Shown here piece after piece: positions 52,689-60,716 of a stretch of 64,000 bases of DNA (position 1 is its first letter; each line of letters opens with the position of its first letter). Source of the stretch: CBDHFN01 sp965262605 (lineage in GTDB: Bacteria; Pseudomonadota; Alphaproteobacteria; JASGCL01); contig CBDHFN010000003.1 of NCBI GenBank assembly GCA_965262605.1, forward strand, positions 1,426,001 to 1,490,000. The letters run 5' to 3'. The translations under genes and the position numbers were made by a program. Under the pieces are notes generated by a model. It made no database searches. It was not told the origin of the DNA and saw only the letters and a program-made list of their open reading frames with translations.

Positions 52689-54088
52689 TATTGCGCACAG
52701 ATTTCTGATAAATTTTTTAAATCTGTGGCGGTTAGAATGGCTGGTTTTTCAACAATATCGCTGTATTCTTCATAATGTTGATTGGTGATGTAAAAGAACA
52801 TGTTATTTAATAATACACATCTTGTATTGGCTGAAATTACAACTGAATCATTTTGCGGATTGATAAGTGGTGTTGCTGGTAATGCTGAGGCACCAAAAAA
52901 ATTTAATAAAAATTTACAAGATTTTAATAATTCCATTTGTTCAATAAAATTAAGATTTTCAATGGAAATTATATCAAAATTTTGCTTGGTTAAAATTGTG
53001 ATTAAATCATCTTGTTGGGGGCAAACGCGATGTTTTGCATTTCGTTTGATAAAAATTTTGCGTTGATTGGTATATTCGCGCTTAACCCCCGTATTTTCGT
53101 ATAATTGGTCAAGCAATACATCTAATGTTTGCCGATGAAATGCAAAATCAGATTGTAAATAATCAATTTTATCAAGGGCATTAAACGGGTTAATTTGAAC
53201 TTCATCAATATTAATTAATTTTTCAACATGGGCAAAAACATTGCTGGGTAATTTAATAATGGGACGATGGTTTTTATTAATAATATTAATTACTTCCCAA
53301 ATAGTTGGTATAGTTAAATCTGCATTTATTAAAATTGGCGCATTCGGGTAGTAATTAAATTTTTCAATCAGGGCTAATTTGGGTGCTTGCTCCAAAAAAA
53401 AATGACCGAAATTATTGATGATTTGGCACATATTAATGGCAATGGGGATTTTAACAGCATTATTTTTTATATGGTGAAAATTGACGAATCCGTAATCGCG
53501 TTTTTTATCGTTAAAATGCAACAAACCGCCAATTTCATCGGGCAAGTTAGATTCTTGGATATTAAATACCGATGGCACAATACATTTATTTTCATTTTCA
53601 CTATAAATGCCCCATCCCTTCCAAGCCGAGCCAAGATAACAATTGTCAATTTCTGTTGCATTAATAGCGGGAAAAATTACGCTTGAATTGCCCGTAAAAA
53701 TATCACCCTTATAATCAGGATTAATATTGCGCATAGGCGTAAGATTTATTGTCTGTTCGGGTATCATCTCAATTTTTTTAAATGGCATTTTATGCAAATT
53801 AATAATCGCTAATTTGCGAAATATAAACAAAATTTTAAAATAAAAAATTATCTTATAACTCCAATGCTGTTTAGGGATTAAATTTAAAATATATCCAATA
53901 TATTTGGGATTATTTATTAATAACAACAAAATATATAATAATAAATATACCCAATTTTTATGGCTTGCTAAAATTTTTATGCGGGTTAAATTTCCAAAAG
54001 AATTTGCAACACTCATTGTATATTTGACAAAATGTATGGTGTTTAATTGCCTGAAATTATCATTATTTATTGTCATGGTTAATTCCAT
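52685..54088 (-). CDS. Glycosyltransferase family 61 (DUF563) protein
   Basis: The 467-residue protein has a DUF563 core in its second half. NFGHFFLEQAPKLALIEKF (about 225) is followed by RKIFIKRNAKHRVCPQQ, FDIISIENLNFIEQMELLKSCKF and the FFGASALPA region. This arrangement is that of GT61 transferases. The first 120 residues have a hydrophobic stretch (VYLLLYILLLLI) that could attach it to the membrane. It follows the GT2 gene with a 26 bp overlap and belongs to the surface sugar cluster. The donor and acceptor are unknown. Confidence 0.75.
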   Translation of the reverse strand: MELTMTINNDNFRQLNTIHFVKYTMSVANSFGNLTRIKILASHKNWVYLLLYILLLLINNPKYIGYILNLIPKQHWSYKIIFYFKILFIFRKLAIINLHKMPFKKIEMIPEQTINLTPMRNINPDYKGDIFTGNSSVIFPAINATEIDNCYLGSAWKGWGIYSENENKCIVPSVFNIQESNLPDEIGGLLHFNDKKRDYGFVNFHHIKNNAVKIPIAINMCQIINNFGHFFLEQAPKLALIEKFNYYPNAPILINADLTIPTIWEVINIINKNHRPIIKLPSNVFAHVEKLINIDEVQINPFNALDKIDYLQSDFAFHRQTLDVLLDQLYENTGVKREYTNQRKIFIKRNAKHRVCPQQDDLITILTKQNFDIISIENLNFIEQMELLKSCKFLLNFFGASALPATPLINPQNDSVVISANTRCVLLNNMFFYITNQHYEEYSDIVEKPAILTATDLKNLSEICAQY

Positions 54089-55223
54089 TTAATACATATT
54101 TCATGCGCCCCCAAAGATAAGGCGGATAAAATATCCAAGGGATAAGGCGTTTTCGTATAATACGCCCCAAATATAAAATTAATTTGAAATTTTCGGTGGG
54201 GTATTGAGTTAATAATTTGCCCATCATTTTATATTGACCAAATTGCCAGCTTAATCGGTAGCAATCCATTAAAAATTCTGACCTTTTTGGTTGTTTAATA
54301 ATTTTTGAAATAATTTCCTTTGATTCTGGATTGCATAACAAATCATTAAAAAAAATCTTAATTTCTGATTTTTCGGCATCATTTGTTGTGGGAAAATTAA
54401 AAATTTGATATAATTTGCTTAAAACAAAGATTTTTTCATTTTCATATTCGGCAAATTGCCATAAATAATTAATATTTAATCGCCGCGTGGCATCTAATGG
54501 CAGTTTATAACCATGAAAATATTGCTTGGCGGAATTTATGTTATGGATAAAATTTAAAAATTTATTTTGCGAATTTGATGCGCTGATGCGACCTTTTATT
54601 TTGCGATAAGCAAATAAAAATTCGGGTATATTATGTAATTTTCCAAATTTGGCGGCTTTGTAAATTATATCGTCATCTTCACCAATGGATATAAGTTCAT
54701 ACCCCCCCATTTTACGAAAAATATCCATCGGCATCATATAACAATGAAATGGTGTAATAATTTTTTGTAAACTTGCAATCATTGCTTCGTTGGTTATGGG
54801 ATAGCTTGCCTTGGCAGTAATAAAGTTATGTTCGTCAATAATATCTACAAAACTGCCGACAAAGCTGTAATCATGGTTATTTTCTAAAAATTGTGATAAT
54901 TTTGCAATAAATTCGGGGTAATAACCATCGTCATGCCCAATTATTGCAAAATATTTTCCAGAAGCTAATTCATTGCCTTTTTGGCAAGCCAAGCCAGTTG
55001 AGCAGGGCGCATCATAAAAATCATATATTTTTACGCGCTTATCCCTTGCGGCAAATTCGGCACAACATTCGCGTTCCCCCGTTGTCGGTGCACCATTAAT
55101 CACCAAAATACATTCCAAATTTTGATGAGTTTGCGCCAAAATTGATGCAATAGTTTGACGCAACCATGGCATTGCATTTTTATAAACTGGCACAACAACG
55201 GAAACTAAATAATCATTATTCAT
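54063..55223 (-). CDS. Glycosyltransferase family 2
   Basis: From the ATG at 55223 the protein has 386 residues; the frame continues upstream to 55280 but enters the repeat copy B. The GT-A domain begins LVSVVVPVYKNAMPWLRQTI, followed by ECILVINGAPT and IIGHDDGYYPEFI, where the DDG stands at the DxD metal site. The C-terminal half is helical and specific to this protein. It transfers a sugar in the cytoplasm. A promoter only 6 bp upstream suggests a leaderless message. It heads a unit with the GT61 gene. Confidence 0.85.
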   Translation of the reverse strand: MNNDYLVSVVVPVYKNAMPWLRQTIASILAQTHQNLECILVINGAPTTGERECCAEFAARDKRVKIYDFYDAPCSTGLACQKGNELASGKYFAIIGHDDGYYPEFIAKLSQFLENNHDYSFVGSFVDIIDEHNFITAKASYPITNEAMIASLQKIITPFHCYMMPMDIFRKMGGYELISIGEDDDIIYKAAKFGKLHNIPEFLFAYRKIKGRISASNSQNKFLNFIHNINSAKQYFHGYKLPLDATRRLNINYLWQFAEYENEKIFVLSKLYQIFNFPTTNDAEKSEIKIFFNDLLCNPESKEIISKIIKQPKRSEFLMDCYRLSWQFGQYKMMGKLLTQYPTENFKLILYLGRIIRKRLIPWIFYPPYLWGRMKYVLNGINHDNK

Positions 55224-55229
55224 AATTTT

Positions 55230-55258
55230 AATATAAATAAAATTATAATAATTGTCAA
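55230..55258 (-). promoter_or_regulatory. Promoter of the GT2-GT61 unit, leaderless geometry
   Basis: On the minus strand TTGACA (55253-55258), 17 bases, and TATATT (55230-55235) give a near-consensus sigma-70 promoter. The ATG at 55223 begins 6 bases after the -10 box, so the transcript would start at the start codon. No ribosome binding site is present. Confidence 0.7.
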
Positions 55259-55263
55259 TATTT

Positions 55264-55690
55264 AACTTGATTGTGGACATTCCCCAATTTTTATTTGATA
55301 AAATTTTATTGATGATTTTGTATTAGTATTTTTGGGGAATTGCCTAATCAAAAAAATATTAAAATCGTGGCAGTTAGAACGCTTGCGCTTTAATGGGATT
55401 GAAGGATTAAGAGATTAAAGGATTGATTTATAATTTCTGCTTACTGCCTCTCTTAGCAATGTTTCGGGTATTTAAAATTAAATCACAATAAACCACCCCG
55501 CTTGTTTATTGCATAAACAAGCACCCCTCCGCTTTGCTTCGCAAACTTCTTCGCTTAGGAGGGGAAGGATGCCATTTTTAAAAGCACTATATTTTGTTTA
55601 AAAATACTATCCTTTCCCCTCCAATCGTCAGATTTTCGGCGTAGCCGAAGTGGAGGGGTGCGCCGACAGGCGCGGGGTGGTTTAAAATTT
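55264..55690 (+). repeat. Composite non-coding repeat, copy B
   Basis: An outer module (about 55270-55491) matches the reverse complement of 42499-42713. An inner module (55491-55684) is bounded by AAACCACCCCGC and its inverse GCGGGGTGGTTT, as terminal inverted repeats. Within it AGGAGGGGAAGGAT...ATTTTTAAA and TTTAAAAAT...ATCCTTTCCCCTCC form a long hairpin. GATTTTCGGCGTAGCCGAAG matches copy A exactly. It has no open frame. It may be a non-autonomous mobile or palindromic intergenic element. Confidence 0.77.
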
Positions 55691-55753
55691 TTTCAATCAT
55701 TAAAATCTTTTAATTTTATTTAAGCGTAAAATTGCATTGATAAGAATCAAGAA

Positions 55754-57481
55754 TTAACCCCCTAAATTTTTAGTAATTCCACTTATTTTGCTGTGTAAAA
55801 TAGTCATAGGGTGACTCCAATCACCCATAAAAATTTGCCGTAAGATTTGCACTGAATTATACCATGGCATAGTATTGCCGCTATGCCCCCATCGCCAGCT
55901 GTTGGGCAACATAACTAACGAAAAAGTCGGCTTATGCAAGCACCCCGCCAAATGAATCGTAGTATTGGCAACCGATACAACTATATCACAATTGGCGATT
56001 AAGCCTAATAAACCCTCAATATCTTCATAACAATCAAGGGTAGGGTGGCAAATTATATTCGTGCCATGTTGGGTATTAAAATCTGAAATTTCTTGAAAAC
56101 TGCTGTTATATTGCAAATTAATAAATTGAAATTTTTCGTCTTTAAGCATTGGCAACCAGTCGCTTAATTGCGTGCTTCGGTGGTGGCTGTCATATTGCAC
56201 GGAACGGCAAGCAAATGAAAAACCGACTTTAATTTTATGGTGTGAAACTGGTTTAAGAAACTGATAAAATTCTTTGATTTTTAATGAATCTGCAAACATT
56301 TTTCGGTTTTGATAATGGGGTATTTTATCCATGAATCCTAGCCGAAGGGGCAACGAGCCAATGGCGCATACAAAATCGGCTTGAATCTTATGCCAATGAT
56401 TCGCTTCGTCATTTAAAGCCCCACTAATAATTTCAATATTAGGGTATCTATTGCGCGTAAATAAAGCTTCAAGCCTGCGGTCAACTGAAATCTTAATTTG
56501 GCAATTTTGCGGTAAATAATCTAATAAGCCCCCAAACATGATATGGTCGCCTAAGGCTTGCTCGCCATAAATAAACAGGGTTTTATTGGTTAAATCTTCG
56601 CCTTGCCAATTCGGTGCAGGCAAATTGCGAATGCGGTGGCTAAAATAAGGGGTTTGCCAGCGCGATTCGTATAATTCAAACCCTAATTTATAATTTCGTT
56701 GGTTAATGCAATATTGCGCGTAATTATAACGCAAAATATCGTCCTTGGGCGTTAAATTAAGCGCGTGTTGAAAATCTTCGCCCGCCTTGCTTAACCTGCC
56801 GATATGTTCGGCGGCAAACGCGGATTCGTGAAACATTGCGGCGGTGCAATTGGGTTTTTGGGTTATTTCGTCATAATATATTAAGGCTTCTAAAAAATCG
56901 CCCCTATCAAAGAAAATTCTTGCTTTGCGGGCAATGATATTTATATCATCTTTGAAAATTTCCATGGCTTGATTAATCAATTCCAGCGCAAGCGCGGATT
57001 CGCCGATGGCGTCGCAATATACCGATAATTGAATATATCGTTCGGGCAATTGCGCCATAATTTTTCGGTATACGGGAATAAATTTCATGATATTTTTTTT
57101 GGCAATTGCGCCACCGATTAAATGCAAGGCGCGAATTAAATAATACATGTTAGTTTCATGATTTTTATCTAATAAATAAGCTTTGTAAAAATAATCAAGT
57201 GCTTTATCTGGCTTGCCAAGCATCATATTAACAGCACCAATTTCGTGGTTGCAATGAAAATTTTCGCCTAAAAAATATATGGCGATTTCGTAAAATTTAA
57301 GTGATTCGGCGTATTTCCCTAAATTAAACAAGCAAAAACCAGCAATTCGGTTATATTCGGCATGTTGCGGTTCGGAATTTAAGTTTAATTGCGCTTTTGC
57401 GAATGCTTGGGCAAATTCGCCATTGGCGCAATGCGCGATTAATTCGTCAAATGGTGTGATTGATAATCCTTGATTTTCCAT
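55754..57481 (-). CDS. TPR-glycosyltransferase, second copy
   Basis: The 575-residue protein has about eight TPR-like helical pairs in its first 260 residues (NLGKYAESLKFYEIAIYFL, MLGKPDKALDYFYKAYLLD), then a GT-B-like domain. The latter contains TLFIYGEQALGDHIMFGGLL, KIKVGFSFACRSVQ, LLGLIANCDIVVSVANTTIHLAG and SWRWGHSG, matching the units of the 42758-45436 protein. The two are paralogues. It may add sugars to flagellin or another protein acceptor. It is divergent from purN with only 23 bp between the start codons. Confidence 0.74.
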   Translation of the reverse strand: MENQGLSITPFDELIAHCANGEFAQAFAKAQLNLNSEPQHAEYNRIAGFCLFNLGKYAESLKFYEIAIYFLGENFHCNHEIGAVNMMLGKPDKALDYFYKAYLLDKNHETNMYYLIRALHLIGGAIAKKNIMKFIPVYRKIMAQLPERYIQLSVYCDAIGESALALELINQAMEIFKDDINIIARKARIFFDRGDFLEALIYYDEITQKPNCTAAMFHESAFAAEHIGRLSKAGEDFQHALNLTPKDDILRYNYAQYCINQRNYKLGFELYESRWQTPYFSHRIRNLPAPNWQGEDLTNKTLFIYGEQALGDHIMFGGLLDYLPQNCQIKISVDRRLEALFTRNRYPNIEIISGALNDEANHWHKIQADFVCAIGSLPLRLGFMDKIPHYQNRKMFADSLKIKEFYQFLKPVSHHKIKVGFSFACRSVQYDSHHRSTQLSDWLPMLKDEKFQFINLQYNSSFQEISDFNTQHGTNIICHPTLDCYEDIEGLLGLIANCDIVVSVANTTIHLAGCLHKPTFSLVMLPNSWRWGHSGNTMPWYNSVQILRQIFMGDWSHPMTILHSKISGITKNLGG

Positions 57482-57515
57482 GCAGATAATATATAAAGAT
57501 TCCCATGAATGACAA
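57470..57515. promoter_or_regulatory. Overlapping divergent promoters, purN and TPR-glycosyltransferase
   Basis: On the plus strand TTGATT (57470-57475), 16 bases, and TATAAA (57492-57497) lie 7 bases before the purN ATG. On the minus strand TTGTCA (57510-57515) and TATATT (about 57488-57493), 16 bases apart, lie 6 bases before the opposite ATG. Each -35 box lies in the first codons of the other gene, and the two -10 boxes overlap. Confidence 0.6.
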
Positions 57516-58128
57516 GTTAAAAAATATCGCCGTGATGTTAAGTGGTAATGGCAGTAATTTTCAAGCGATTTGGGATTTTACCCAAAAAAACCAAGCCACC
57601 TATAAAGTCGCTTGCGTGATAAGCGATAATTCTAACGCATTTGGTTTAGTGCGCGCCCAAATGGCAAAAATTCCAAATTTTGTGATTGACCCCAAAAATT
57701 TCAATAAAATTCAAGAACATGATGCAAAATTATCGCAAATTTGCCAAGATTTTAGCGTGGATTATATTATTTTGGCTGGGTATATGCGGATATTATCCGC
57801 CGATTTTTGTGATAAATGGCAAGGCAGAATAATAAATATTCACCCGTCTTTATTGCCAAAATTTAAAGGCTTAAATACGCATCAACGGGCGATTGAATAT
57901 TACCAAAACAACAAATCAGAACAAGCCTTGCATGGTTGTTCGGTGCATTTTGTTAGCCCAAAATTAGATTCGGGTGAAATAATTGCCCAATCAAGCTTGA
58001 TAATTGCCAAAGACGATACGCCCGAAACTCTTGCCAATCGCGTGCATGAATTAGAGCACCAATTATTCCCCAAAGTTATCAATGAATTTAGTCGTGTTCG
58101 CGATAGGCATGGCATAATTTTAAAATAG
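57505..58128 (+). CDS. purN: Phosphoribosylglycinamide formyltransferase
   Basis: The 207-residue protein has AVMLSGNGSNFQAIWD near the start, the catalytic NIHPSLLPKFKGLNTHQ block (Asn, His) and HGCSVHFVSPKLDSGEIIAQ, with the catalytic Asp. It formylates GAR in purine synthesis. Its 3' end overlaps the opposite-strand gene at 58088 by 41 bp. No purM is adjacent. Confidence 0.97.
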   Translation: MNDKLKNIAVMLSGNGSNFQAIWDFTQKNQATYKVACVISDNSNAFGLVRAQMAKIPNFVIDPKNFNKIQEHDAKLSQICQDFSVDYIILAGYMRILSADFCDKWQGRIINIHPSLLPKFKGLNTHQRAIEYYQNNKSEQALHGCSVHFVSPKLDSGEIIAQSSLIIAKDDTPETLANRVHELEHQLFPKVINEFSRVRDRHGIILK

Positions 58129-58693
58129 CGCAATTATCATGCACATCATAATGATTCGGGTAATCATTCGCAATTTGTAATAATAACGACCATAATTGCG
58201 TGCCGCTTGTCGGTGAAATATGCAATTTCTGTGTAGTATTTTCAAATAAATAGGGTGATTTAAATTCAGAATTATTTATTTCGCCAGCACCTTCTAAAAT
58301 AAAAACATGCGAAAATTCATGGTTAGTTTTTGCGCTAAAATCAGCATTTAAAAGCGTCAAGACATCTAAGGAAACTGCATTATAATCCGAAGGCACAAGC
58401 CATGTAAATTCCGCAAGCTTTGTATGAGTTGCGCCGTTTGAATAAATTTCATTATCTTCTTCGGGGTCTTCAACAAATTCATACCGAATAATCACACAAG
58501 GCTTAAAACCCGTTTGAATATGGCAATATCCATCAAAACTATAAGCTTTTCCCGCATTAAGTTTGCCGTAATCGCTGACATGCGCGCCCCCATCATGAAC
58601 GAATAATATTCGCGAAGCCCCGCGCGTGGCAATTTCCATTTCAGCACCCAAAATTAATGAGTCCTGCCAAATTTGCACATGAAATTGAGGCAT
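58088..58693 (-). CDS. Hypothetical protein, possibly cupin-like
   Basis: The 201-residue protein has alternating strands and Gly-His-rich turns (SRILFVHDGGAHVSDYG, HVFILEGAGEINN, KLHISPTSGTQLWSLLLQI) that suggest a two-lobed beta-sandwich of cupin type. I cannot name a family, and no metal-ligand set is clear. There is no signal peptide. It overlaps the end of purN on the opposite strand by 41 bp and follows rpmE on its own strand by 12 bp. Confidence 0.6.
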   Translation of the reverse strand: MPQFHVQIWQDSLILGAEMEIATRGASRILFVHDGGAHVSDYGKLNAGKAYSFDGYCHIQTGFKPCVIIRYEFVEDPEEDNEIYSNGATHTKLAEFTWLVPSDYNAVSLDVLTLLNADFSAKTNHEFSHVFILEGAGEINNSEFKSPYLFENTTQKLHISPTSGTQLWSLLLQIANDYPNHYDVHDNCAILKLCHAYREHD

Positions 58694-58705
58694 TTTATAA
58701 TTGGC

Positions 58706-58927
58706 TTATTTTACGCCAAAGCCACCGAATCTTCTGGAGAATCTTGCGACTTGTCCGCCTTCTAACACGCGTTGCGTGCCACCAGTCCAAGCGGGGTGAG
58801 TGTCTGGATCAATTTCTAATTTCAATACATCACCCTTTTTTCCCCAAGTGGAGAAGGTTTGATAACGGGTGCCATTGGTTGTTTCCACGGTAATTTCGTG
58901 GTAATTTGGGTGAATGTCTGCTTTCAT
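58706..58927 (-). CDS. rpmE: 50S ribosomal protein bL31
   Basis: The 73-residue protein begins MKADIHPNYHEITVETTNG and has DPDTHPAWTGG and RFSRRFGGFG near the end. It lacks the four Cys of the zinc-binding form, so it is a zinc-independent C- type bL31, common in alphaproteobacteria. AAGGA precedes the ATG. Confidence 0.96.
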   Translation of the reverse strand: MKADIHPNYHEITVETTNGTRYQTFSTWGKKGDVLKLEIDPDTHPAWTGGTQRVLEGGQVARFSRRFGGFGVK

Positions 58928-58950
58928 AATTTTGTCCTTTTAACGGGCTT

Positions 58951-58978
58951 TATTTATCATTATTTAAGTTATTGTCAA
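58951..58978 (-). promoter_or_regulatory. Sigma-70-like promoter of rpmE
   Basis: On the minus strand TTGACA (58973-58978), 16 bases, and TAAATA (58951-58956) lie about 24 bp before rpmE, leaving room for the AAGGA ribosome binding site. Confidence 0.6.
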
Positions 58979-59046
58979 GGAATATTTTAAAAAAAACTTG
59001 ACTTTGTTAGTTTTTTTATGATTTTATAAATTAACAAAGGATGTAA

Positions 59047-60411
59047 ATGAATCATACAAATATATGGAATCCAAATTCATGGCGCGACAAACCGATTAAG
59101 CAAGTGCCAGAATATGCAAATGCCGAAATTTTGCATAAATCTGAATCAATCTTGCGCAAAATGCCGCCATTAGTCTTCGCCGGCGAATGCGATAGATTAA
59201 CAACAAGATTGGCGCAATGCGCTAATGGCGAGGCTTTTTTATTGCAAGGTGGCGATTGCGCGGAATCTTTTTCAGAATTTGGTGCTGATATTATCCGTGA
59301 TACTTTTAAGGTATTGTTGCAAATGGCGGTGGTATTGACTTTCGCGGGTGGCAAACCAATTGTTAAAATTGGGCGCATGGCGGGGCAATTTGCGAAACCA
59401 AGGTCAGATAATTTTGAAACAATCGGCGGGGTTGCTTTGCCTTCTTATCGGGGCGACATTATTAATAAAATTGAATTTGAAGCCGAAGCGCGCGAACCAG
59501 ACCCAATGCGCATGGTTTTTGCTTATCAACAATCGGCGGCGACATTAAATTTATTGCGTGCCTTTGCTGATGGTGGTTATGCAGATTTGCATAATGTTCA
59601 TAAATGGAATTTAGAATTTGTGGAACAATCGCAATCTGGTTCAAAATTTAGTAAAATGACGGATAAAATTGCCGAATCTTTAAGATTTATGGCGGCATGC
59701 GGCATAACTTCGGACAAAATCCCGCAATTAGCAACCACGGAATTTTATACTTCGCATGAAGCTTTATTATTATGGTATGAAGAGGCTTTAACAAGGCAAA
59801 GTTCCATTGATGGCAGATTCGTTGATGGTTCGGGGCATTTCTTATGGATTGGCGATAGGACGCGCGAATATGGCTCGGCGCATGTGGAGTTTTTACGCGG
59901 AATTATTAACCCAATAGGCATTAAATGTGGACCGAAAACTAATCCAGATGAGCTTGTTCGCTTGCTTGATGTTTTGAATCCGCAAAGAACAGCAGGGCGC
60001 ATAACATTGATTGTCAGAATGGGCGCGGAAAATATTGAAAAATTCTTTCCCCCGATTTTAGAAAAAATAAGGGCTTCTGGACAACCCGTAGTTTGGTCAA
60101 GCGACCCGATGCACGGCAATACCATTAAATCTGGCAACTATAAAACCCGCAGTTTTGATAGTATACTTGCCGAAGTTAAAGGATTTTTTGCGGTGCATGA
60201 AGCCATGGGCACAAATGCAGGTGGCGTGCATTTTGAATTAACGGGCAAAAATGTTACCGAATGTATTGGTGGCGCACAAAATATTGGTTCAGATGATTTG
60301 CATAAATTTTATGAAACTCATTGCGACCCAAGATTAAACGGCGAACAATCATTGGAATTAGCATTTTTAATTGCTGACATATTGCGCTTAAATGCGAAAA
60401 ATAAAGGGTAA
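59047..60411 (+). CDS. Class II 3-deoxy-7-phosphoheptulonate synthase (DAHP synthase)
   Basis: The 454-residue protein is the plant-type (class II) DAHP synthase. It has MPPLVFAGECDRLTTRLA, LLQGGDCAESF, KIGRMAGQFAKPRS, LPSYRGDIIN, GIKCGPKTNPDELV and VVWSSDPMHGNT. It condenses phosphoenolpyruvate and erythrose 4-phosphate at the entry of the shikimate pathway. AAAGGA precedes the ATG. The next small gene starts on the last base of its stop. Confidence 0.97.
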   Translation: MNHTNIWNPNSWRDKPIKQVPEYANAEILHKSESILRKMPPLVFAGECDRLTTRLAQCANGEAFLLQGGDCAESFSEFGADIIRDTFKVLLQMAVVLTFAGGKPIVKIGRMAGQFAKPRSDNFETIGGVALPSYRGDIINKIEFEAEAREPDPMRMVFAYQQSAATLNLLRAFADGGYADLHNVHKWNLEFVEQSQSGSKFSKMTDKIAESLRFMAACGITSDKIPQLATTEFYTSHEALLLWYEEALTRQSSIDGRFVDGSGHFLWIGDRTREYGSAHVEFLRGIINPIGIKCGPKTNPDELVRLLDVLNPQRTAGRITLIVRMGAENIEKFFPPILEKIRASGQPVVWSSDPMHGNTIKSGNYKTRSFDSILAEVKGFFAVHEAMGTNAGGVHFELTGKNVTECIGGAQNIGSDDLHKFYETHCDPRLNGEQSLELAFLIADILRLNAKNKG

Positions 60412-60716
60412 TGATGAATTCGGAAACAAATAATCATATGGGCATGAAAATCTTAGTGGTATTCTTAGGTTTTTTAATTATATCGGGTATTACGATTTTG
60501 GCTTATTCGGTGATGAGTGGCAAAAAGCCTTTTTCGCCACCACCCCCGCCAGCTGGCTATAATTTAAATTTGCCAAGCGATGGGCTTAAATTTGATTCGG
60601 TTAATGGTAATGAAAAATTTCTTTATATCACCCAAAAATCTGATAATTTTCATAAAATTACAATAATTGACGCGAATAATGGCGCGATAATGGGCAGTAT
60701 TTCGGTGCAACCATGA
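60411..60716 (+). CDS. Small membrane protein, DUF6476-like
   Basis: The 101-residue protein has one N-terminal membrane helix (about 12-34), a proline run, then a soluble domain with DGLKFDSVNGNEKFLYITQ and ITIIDANNGAIMGSISV. Size and layout match small alphaproteobacterial proteins I know as DUF6476, without known function. It overlaps the DAHP synthase stop by one base (TAATG) and the threonine aldolase start by 4 bp. Confidence 0.7.
   Translation: MMNSETNNHMGMKILVVFLGFLIISGITILAYSVMSGKKPFSPPPPPAGYNLNLPSDGLKFDSVNGNEKFLYITQKSDNFHKITIIDANNGAIMGSISVQP

Noticed and set aside
55224..55280. N-terminal extension of the GT2 gene to 55280
   Set aside because: The added codons lie in the promoter and the repeat end, and the GT2 family start motif begins right after the ATG at 55223.
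58088..58128. Overlap of purN and the opposite-strand gene as a sign that one is false
   Set aside because: Both frames show normal coding composition and purN ends at its expected length, so a short tail-to-tail overlap is accepted.
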